Source of the DNA: Raphanus sativus
Lineage: Eukaryota; Streptophyta; Magnoliopsida; Brassicales; Brassicaceae
DNA length: 64,000 nucleotides
NCBI RefSeq assembly: GCF_000801105.2
Contig: NC_079516.1
Location: 48,901,265 to 48,965,264 of the forward strand
Direction: 5' to 3'
Part shown: positions 56,951-64,000 of the stretch, piece by piece
Layout of the letters: every line of letters starts with the position of its first letter
Position numbering within the stretch: the first letter of the stretch is position 1
The notes under the pieces: model-generated
What the model was told of the DNA's origin: nothing
Seen by the model: the letters and a program-made list of their open reading frames with translations, nothing else
Databases searched by the model: none
Position numbers and translations under genes: made by a program

Positions 56951-57589
56951 AGAACATCAATTGGGAAATGACAGTTGGATCGGGCTTGGTTTGGTTGGAC
57001 TAAAACATTGTTTGTCTGTCTATTGTGTATACCTGTGATAGATGCTGGAAAGGGATGTGATCAGTGGGTTTCAAACTTTTATTTTTTTTAGTATTTTAGG
57101 TTTTCTTTTCCTTCTACATTTTGTACTTTGCTCATCTTTTTTGCTTTGTAAAACATAATGATAATTGCAATTTTGATTTCCAGTGTATTGTTGTTGTCTA
57201 AGAAAGATAAAAAAGAACTATTGATATTGCAGAGAAAATGAGGATGATGAAACAAAAAGGACTTCATGTTCTGTCTTTTGCTCTATACACATAGAAAGTG
57301 GGTTCGCTTATGTACGAATGAGATACATAGCCAGTGAGCAAAATATAGCTACAAAGTACACACAAAAAGTTGGTTCCCTGTTTCCATTTACTTCCTGCGG
57401 AAAAACCTCATTAATAGTCACAATATTTCATCTTTGTTTTCACTTTAAGATCATAGAGAACAAGAGTTTGTGAAAAAAAATCAAAAGAAAAGCTATGAAA
57501 AAATCATATATTGATGAAGAAGACAAGGGATAATCGTTTTTTTTTTAATTTCTGACAAGCAAAATCGAAAATAACACGTTTTAGGAAGT

Positions 57590-57985
57590 TAGAATATTCT
57601 TAGGAGATTTTTAGAATATTTCCTTAACTGAAATTTTCATTAATTTTCGCAAAAATCAGGTAATCTTATCCGTAGAAGGTGCCTTCTAAAAGTTTAGAAG
57701 ATTGACAAAATTCCAGAACACGCTTTCTACTTTTAGTAGAAGGAAGAGTAAACTTTAGAAAACACGTTCCGCAAAATTTAGAATACTTAATAAAAGTAGA
57801 AGATGCTTCCGGACGAAAAGTAGAAGCTTTAGGATTAGTAGAATGCGCATTCCACATTTTTAGAAAATTAGTAAATAGTAGAATATACGTTCTAAAAATA
57901 GTAGATGAACGTATTTATTTTAGAAATTGCTTTCTACTATACCATTTCCCGTAGAATGCACTTTCTACCTTTAGTAGAACGTATT
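57590..57985. repeat. Sub-terminal short inverted repeats of the Pack-MULE
   Basis: A cluster of variants of GTAGAA(T/A)G(C)...TTCTAC and AGAATATTC, several near-palindromic (for example TAGAATGCGCATTCCA near 57839). Such arrays are known at the ends of some MULEs, where transposase may bind. Confidence 0.5.
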
Positions 57986-58220
57986 TTCAAATTTTTATTT
58001 ATGAACTTTTTGAAAAAAAAAAATACCAGCATGTGTATATAGGTGTTTTATTAATTGTTTATATTTTTAATATTTTTTTTGATTCACAAAACTATTTATT
58101 TTATTAGTTTTCAGAAATACAAAGGGTAAAAAGGAGAAAAATTGGACAAAAAAGGATTTATACCAAGAGGACAACACCCTTGTTTTTTTGTTCTCTTTTG
58201 GCAATTTCCCCATAATTTTA

Positions 58221-58538
58221 TATGGAGATAAAATCATAATTAAAGTTTTAATAAAGGGCACCATTCTCTATAGTTTTTCTCTTTGATAATTTTTTAAATT
58301 TTACTGAAACAGTAAAATAAAATGGAAAGTAAAGAAACAAAATTATTTAGATTATAAAAATATGGGTTTCTACAACTGGTCAAGTGGTCATATACATTAT
58401 AGTTTCATATTCAGATGAAATGAGAGAGGATTTGATCAATCTCAGAAACATTCTAAGAAAAATCAAAGCCAAAAAAATAAAAAGAGGGACAGCAAAATGA
58501 ATGGCTCGAACCTCGAAGAAGACGGTTGTGGGATGTGA
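58221..58538. other. FEI2 3' flank
   Basis: AT-rich, probably the FEI2 3' untranslated region; nothing else seen. Confidence 0.6.
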
Positions 58539-61500
58539 TCAATCGGAGCTGGAATCGTAGAAGTCGCTAGGGCAAGGAGACATAACTTGGGATTCAAGTA
58601 ACTGGACTACTCTGTGCATTGTGGGCCGCTCGTCCGGACTTGAAGATACACACTTTGTTGCTATGGATAGAAGAGCATCTAGACTCTCTGTTTCTACTCC
58701 TTCACAGCTTCTATCAACAATCTCCCGTGGACGGTTCTCGCTGATTAAGAAGTTAAGCTGCCAAATTTTATGACAAAATTTAAAGCTTTCACTAGTCAAC
58801 ACATTATATAGCTAGCAAAGCTGGACCTCGTTATGCTTACCCAACCAACAACGTTATAGCCTTTCTCGATGTAGGAAGTATCCGTGGGAAGTTTACCACT
58901 CAAGACTTCAAGAATCAAAACTCCAAAACTGTAGACATCCGTTTTCTCAGTCGCTCTACCACTTTGCATATACTCTGCAACCACAGGTTAGGTTACATGA
59001 CTGAGGGTAACAATTAAAAGAGGCTACAAAGCTATTGCTATTACTGGTGCATTGGAGTACCTGGAGCTAAGTAACCAAATGTGCCTGCAACAATGGTTGT
59101 GATATGAGATTCTTCGTCTTCTAACAGCTTGGCAAGCCCAAAGTCTGATACTCGAGCCTCCAGATTCCCATCGAGTAAAATGTTGCTCGACTTTATATCA
59201 CGGTGTATGATCCTAGGAGAGCAATCATGATGCAGATATGCTACCCCTTTTGCTGCTCCTATTATTATATTCACTCTTGAGTCCCAATCCAGCTGCTCAC
59301 CTCTCTCTGCACATTCCAAGATTTTGCACTCAGTAGATTCATACTTCTTGGTTAGGGAAGCCTGTAAAGATGGATTTGAGGATTTACCATGAAGAGCTTG
59401 GTCAAGGCTACCACCAGGAAGGTAATCATACAGCAGAAGCTTTGATGTGGGTGAGTTGCAGTAACCACGTAGATTCACGAGGTAACGATGTTTGATGCTT
59501 CCAAGAATCTCAAGCTCCCTTTCAAAAAACCTATCAAACCCTCCATTTAACTTTACAATTCTTTTCAGCGCAAAAACATTGCCATCGTCCATGTCCAGCT
59601 TGTAAACTGTTCCAAAACCTCCACAGCCTATTATATGCTCTTCGTTAAGAGCTTCCAGTTTCTTGATAATGTCTTTAGAAGCATAGGGCAAATCTCCATG
59701 GAACATCACGATAGACGCACCTGGATAAAATAAAATCGGCTCGCATATGGTGTCATGTTTTGAGCGTAATAAATAAAACCGAGTTCCAAGTTTTTTTTGA
59801 GAGATGATATCCGTAAAATGAGTCAGCATGGCTCACCTCCACCGACATCTATAGCAAGGCTTGTATTCTCAACTCTACCAAGCTTTTTATAGAGAAAGCA
59901 TCCCCAGAAACACATAAGCGCCACTAGGAGCAGCCCACCCACTGTAGCTGAGGCACTTATAAGCAGCTTCTTACCTCCTTGGCCTATGTACGGGAGACCA
60001 AAAAGCGAACTCATGTCACAATGAACTCTACAGATAAGTGAAAACCTAAGCTATAATCCACATACCCTGATCAGCAAATTGATTAAAACACAGCTGATTT
60101 ACCTCCTGTTGAACCAGAACCAGTGGAAGAGTTTTCATCTTTGCACATCACATCAACTTGTTTTCCACACAATTTTAAATTTCCGATGAAGCTGCAAAGA
60201 GTAATATGCATGCAGTTCAAGAGCCCGTTATTTTCAGCTACGCACTGGTACAAAGCTAGCAACATGGTGCATTTGTGCACAGAGTCAAGATAATATAACT
60301 GTTTTGCCAGATCAACAGTATAGAGAATTCTCCATCTTTAGCACCAAATTCTGGTGGAAAAAAGAGGTCAAAATGAAGTATACTTACGAGTCCTTCGAAA
60401 ATTGGGCGAGTAAGCCATCAGAAGGTATTTTCCCCACCAGAAAATTGTTTGATACATTGCTTCAAAAGAAGAATCAGCTAGTTAGCAACAATGACACTCG
60501 TAAAATACACACAGGGCTGCAAAAGAAGATACACAAGTTAGAGAGTAGCCACTCACAAATTAGTAAGCTTTCCTAACTGCCCAAGTGAAACAGGGATAGC
60601 TCCAGTGAGATCGTTGCTAGAGATGTCCCTTCAGAAAAAAAAGATAAAAGTCAGTTTATTGATTCAGAAGAATTCAAATAAAGACTGAGTACAGTTTTAT
60701 ATAGGAGAACAGGGAGAAAGACTGAGTACAGATTTTTAAGCCTTGACAGATTTCCCATTTCACTTGGGATTGGGCCAGTGAAGAAATTGTTCTGCAAGTA
60801 TCTGCAAGAAAAAAAGTTTCAGACAGGTTCTTGTAAGCCAGCAAAACTTTTAACTGAGAAAAACCCATTGGTTTATCATAGCTCACAAGACAAATGTAGA
60901 AAAACGTAAACTTGTTTATTTTGGGAAAGCACTTACATTTCCTCCAATGCTGTGCAATTTCCCAATGCTGTAGGTATTGAGCCATATAAATTATTGTTGT
61001 GAAGCATTCTGTGATACCAAGGAGAAAAGCGTTATCCAGGAGAGGATACTCTAATAAGAAATGAAGTTTAAATAAGGTTAGTACATACAAAAGGCTCAAC
61101 TGATCCAGCTTTCCAAGCTCAGGGGGTAAAGGTCCAATTAATTTGTGATGAGTAAGACTCCTGCACAAAAGAAAGTTTAGGAACGGACAAAAAGATGCAT
61201 ATTGAAGAAAAAGGAGATTAAAGCCAAACTTACAAGGCTATAACTCTTTTTGTTTTCGCATCACAAGTCACCCCCTTCCAGTTACACGGATCAGGATCCT
61301 CTGGTCTCCACTTTCCGACGACACCATCAGAACTAGAAACTACACTTCTAAAGCTCAGCAGCGCCTCACCTAGAGAACGAAAGGAATAAAAAAAAGGATG
61401 TAAATGACACAGCGGATTGAGTGCATAATCATAATTTATTCAAACACAAAAAGTGGAAGAGATTTTAAGGATTCGCATGGCTGTACCATCGGGACTAATC

Positions 61501-61586
61501 GCTTTGTTTTCATTCGTTAGAGCACAAAGCAACGAGATCAAAAGAAGCCTTGAGCAGCAGCGCTTCATCAGACAGATGCCCATCAT
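58539..61586 (-). CDS. FEI2: FEI2 leucine-rich repeat receptor kinase, 13 exons
   Basis: Plasma-membrane LRR receptor-like kinase (LRR-XIII). In Arabidopsis FEI1/FEI2 act with SOS5 and ACC signalling in cellulose deposition and anisotropic growth. Exons: 61487-61586, 61234-61369, 61089-61160, 60937-61008, 60730-60801, 60557-60628, 60388-60459, 60103-60191, 59837-59983, 59388-59720, 59061-59306, 58841-58974, 58539-58757; 1764 nt, 587 aa. Two adjacent ATGs (61586, 61583); Arabidopsis starts [11 protein letters not shown], the second. LRRs are encoded by five consecutive 72-nt exons, one 24-residue repeat each ([53 protein letters not shown]). The membrane span is [19 protein letters not shown]. 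The kinase shows [34 protein letters not shown] and ERPTMHRVV, so it should be active. Divergent from MOR1. Confidence 0.96.
59307..59387 (-). other. 81-nt stop-free intron in the FEI2 kinase domain
   Basis: Donor CATG|GTAAAT and acceptor GTGCAG|AGAGAG. The intron length is a multiple of three and the frame stays open through it, so retention would insert 27 residues (starting GKSSNPSLQ) between SLDQALH and RGEQLDW, in the C-lobe after helix D. Removal restores the Arabidopsis-like sequence. Confidence 0.85.
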
Positions 61587-63362
61587 GGCACCGTTCAAGC
61601 GTAACACAGTTACTACCAATCATCTGAAAAAACAGTCTCCGGAGTATCTCCCTTGTAGCATATACTCGGCTGTCTATCTTCAAGAAAGAAACTTATATAT
61701 CATTTAGATTGATTAACACAAGAAGACACCTAAGTGAAACTCAATCAAGATAGTAGTAACCTACACTGAACTAAACAAACTTCCAGATTCCGGAATCTTT
61801 GCTTGACATGACAACAAACCATCGACCAAGGGTTCACTCCCATTCCAAATCACCCACCAACTTTTAAAAAAAAACTAAAGATGTGGACTCCTGAGAAGTA
61901 TATGATTTCAACAAACATTATCCACACTAGGTAAGAAGCAATGAAGATATGGATTCGGTCTTCAATCTCGTACACGTAGCTAAAACTAGACTAGACTACT
62001 AACTCCTCAACTATCCATGTCAAGCTTTCCACAACAATGAGGTCGGATCAAATCCACCCCCCAGTTTCCAATTTCCAATTTCCAAAATCCGAAATCGAAA
62101 TTCCCTTCCAATAATAAAACGCTTTGATATCGAGCAACTAAAATTCTAATTGAGGACAACATTGCAGTCACAGTACAAGAACTGAATAGTCAAGCCCCAG
62201 TACAGTTAAAATCTTAAAACGAAATCGAAAACGACTGGTTCGTAAATCAGAACCAAAAGAGCGCGAAGGAGATGAAAATCAGACGAACCTCAATATGGAT
62301 CCGCGAGGAGGACGATGAAGAAGAATGTGACAGAGGAAGAAGAAGACGTACTTTGAGCTGTAAAGCACCACTTAACTCTAAATAAAGCAAGTTTTTTTTC
62401 TTTTTTTTTTTTGTTCTTTGCATAGTTTTACCCTTTTACTTATCAAAAAATGAAATGCAGGTCAATCCTATTAAGTCCAGGTCAACTCTCCAGCGTGTAC
62501 AGATTTTGCAGTCCTCCGTACAAGACTCTATATAAGTGACCATACTACGTCGTTTTAAAACGAGATATTTTGTGAGACTGGGCTAGATCTTGCTGGGTCC
62601 TTGAAGTATTGATACGGGCCTGAGCAACCCATTCGAAGAAATGGTTCCAGTAGCAACTAGCAACCGAGAGTAATACAAACAGTTTTTTCTTTTTGAATTT
62701 GAAATCCAAATCTATTAAATTCTTGAGGATAATAAGTACTTTGCTACTTTTCAACATTTATAATTACACGTACCTATTAAATTATTGAGCCCATAACACG
62801 TTATTTTAGTACAATTTTGTAATCAATGATTTGTTGACAAATAATTATATTTAAAATTCTAAAACAGATAAAGCGATAACAAATTTGATAAGTTAATCAA
62901 GATTTATAAACCAATAAACCCTCTCCAGCTTATGATTTTGATTTTGTGATCTAGCTAGTGTGTTACTACTGTCTATGGCTAAAAAACTAAAATAAGTTGG
63001 TGTATTATTGTAACTATAAAAAATTTTAAATTAGTGCGGCAAAAATAGGACAACTTTGTTTTGGTTGCCTAAAATAGTGTAAAAATGCCCATATTTCCAT
63101 GTGGAAAGAATACACTCGCTAAGAAGATTCAAATCAATTTCGCGTGGGTTCACTTCCAGTACCAAGTCGCGCGTGAAATGTTTTAAGAAAAAGATACACC
63201 ACCGATTTAAACGTAAAAACAAAAGTCTCTCTCTCTCTCTTGACGGCACTAACAAAAACATTCTGAAAACAGAGAGAGAAAAATCTGAGGGAGACGATAC
63301 GAAGAAGTCTGGTACATAGATCGGTAAGCATCGGGGGAGATTGATTGATTGATTGGAAAAAA
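61587..63362. promoter_or_regulatory. FEI2-MOR1 divergent intergenic region
   Basis: The FEI2 leader probably runs to about 62380, with a leader intron (a donor-like site near 62287 and an acceptor near 61640). The central part is AT-rich. The MOR1 leader holds a (CT)n tract at 63223-63240. No other gene was recognised. Confidence 0.5.
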
Positions 63363-64000
63363 ATGGCGGAGGAAGAGAAGATACTGAAGGAGGCGAAGAA
63401 GCTTCCATGGGAGGATCGCCTCGCGCACAAGAACTGGAAAGTTAGGAATGAGGCTAACGTCGACCTAGCTTTCGTCTGTGATTCCATCACCGATCCTAAG
63501 GACCCTCGCCTCCGCGATTTCGGTGAGTTTTCCGTCGTTGCTAGGGTTTTAAAATTGTTTCGAGGCTCAGATCTGACTGTGGCGGTTCTATTAATCTCGC
63601 TGCGGATCTGAGAATGCGACTTCTCTAGAGTTGGATTTTCTGATTTGTTGTTGTTTGTTGTTTTGCAGGTCACTTGTTTAGAAAGACGGTGGCGGATTCC
63701 AATGCGCCGGTGCAAGAGAAGGCGCTTGAGGCATTGGTTGCGTTTTTGAAGGCAGCCGACGCAGACGCTGGGAGGTATGCTTTTCTGTTTAATGCTGTAG
63801 AAAAAAATAGGCAGAGCAAGTGGTTGTTTGCATGTGGATATTTTATAGCTTGTTTCTGGTTTTTGAAGGTACGCGAAGGAAGTTTGTGATGCCATTGCGG
63901 CTAAATGTCTCACGGGTAGGCCCAAGACTGTGCAGAAGGCGCAGGACGCTCTCTTGCTCTGGGTGGAGTTAGAAGCCGTTGATGTTTTTCTGGTATAACC
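63363..64000 (+). CDS. MOR1: MOR1/GEM1 microtubule-organising protein, first three exons (runs off the window)
   Basis: MOR1 is the plant XMAP215/TOG-family microtubule polymerase, a protein of nearly 2000 residues needed for cortical arrays, spindle and phragmoplast. Exon 1 63363-63522 (MAEEEKILKEAKKLPWEDRL, then HKNWKVRNEANVDLAFV), exon 2 63669-63774 (HLFRKTVADSNAPVQEKAL), exon 3 63869-63992 (AIAAKCLTGRPKTVQKAQD, LLLWVELEAVDVFL) with donor CTG|GTATAA. Phases agree across both joins. This covers the start of the first TOG (HEAT-repeat) domain only. The ATG lies in AAAATGGCGG. Divergent from FEI2, as in Arabidopsis. Confidence 0.95.

Larger units (their letters stand above)
55855..58211. mobile_element. 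Non-autonomous Mutator-like element (Pack-MULE), 2357 bp
   Basis: Inverted termini: GGGAAAATTGCCAAAAGAGA at the left and, reverse-complemented, GGGGAAATTGCCAAAAGAGA at the right, with similarity continuing for about 55 bp (AACAAAAAAACAA then GGTGTTGTCC and TTGGTATAA). The 9-bp target duplication ATAATTTTA is at 55846-55854 and 58212-58220. No transposase is encoded. The cargo is a decayed MAP kinase fragment (56388-56950 plus probable 3' UTR). The right half carries many short palindromic-type repeats (TAGAA...TTCTA). Confidence 0.93.

Noticed and set aside
59041..59829. A single uninterrupted FEI2 kinase exon
   Set aside because: The extra 27 residues have intron borders (GT...AG), and removing them matches the Arabidopsis protein, so an intron is preferred.
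1..64000. CRISPR arrays, operons, phage or bacterial origin
   Set aside because: Spliced plant genes, plant transposons and conserved synteny exclude a prokaryotic source; no regularly spaced repeat array was seen.

Overview
The window is nuclear DNA of a flowering plant of the mustard family (Brassicaceae), most likely a Brassica-type relative of Arabidopsis. Genes are intron-rich with GT-AG splice sites, intergenic DNA is AT-rich, and plant transposons of five kinds are present. From memory, the gene order follows the Arabidopsis chromosome 2 block from about AT2G35530 to AT2G35630: bZIP16, a DnaJ/DUF3444 protein, a serpin, BRXL1, XEG113, a CEP4-like peptide gene, a CDR1-like aspartyl protease, FEI2 and MOR1. 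A plant-mobile-domain gene and a SCAMP gene lie between the DnaJ gene and the serpin; I do not remember them from that block, so they look like local differences.

Layout. 1-2730 (-) bZIP16, starting at its stop codon; 3519-5219 (+) DnaJ/DUF3444; 5606-8469 (-) plant-mobile-domain protein; 9431-11778 (-) SCAMP; 12858-19435 (-) a serpin whose first exon is split by a 5.2 kb L1-type LINE (+); 21412-23704 (-) BRXL1; 26871-28321 a non-autonomous Helitron set in an older local duplication; 28611-31866 (-) XEG113; about 32-49 kb a gene-poor stretch with a CEP-type peptide gene (37055-37318, -), a tRNA-derived SINE, further Helitron ends, a probable MITE and tandem duplications; 48949-54121 (-) an intact-looking Ty1/copia element with nearly identical LTRs; 54491-55840 (+) aspartyl protease; 55855-58211 a Pack-MULE carrying a decayed piece of a MAP kinase gene of the MPK6 type; 58539-61586 (-) FEI2; 63363-end (+) the first exons of MOR1.

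Splice sites were placed by eye. For the seven genes whose exons I joined (bZIP16, plant-mobile-domain, SCAMP, BRXL1, XEG113, FEI2 and the serpin with its LINE removed) the summed exon lengths are multiples of three. Resulting proteins are 392, 759, 263, 338, 645, 587 and 379 aa; those for which I remember the Arabidopsis length are close to it.

Several genes concern the cell wall or growth (XEG113 extensin arabinosylation, FEI2 wall signalling, MOR1 microtubules, BRXL1, the CEP peptide), but they are separate genes with their own promoters, not an operon-like unit. I found no new multi-gene system. The most striking structures are transposon-gene junctions: the LINE in a serpin coding exon, the Pack-MULE five bases after a protease stop codon, and the Helitron whose unoccupied site survives in a neighbouring duplicate.
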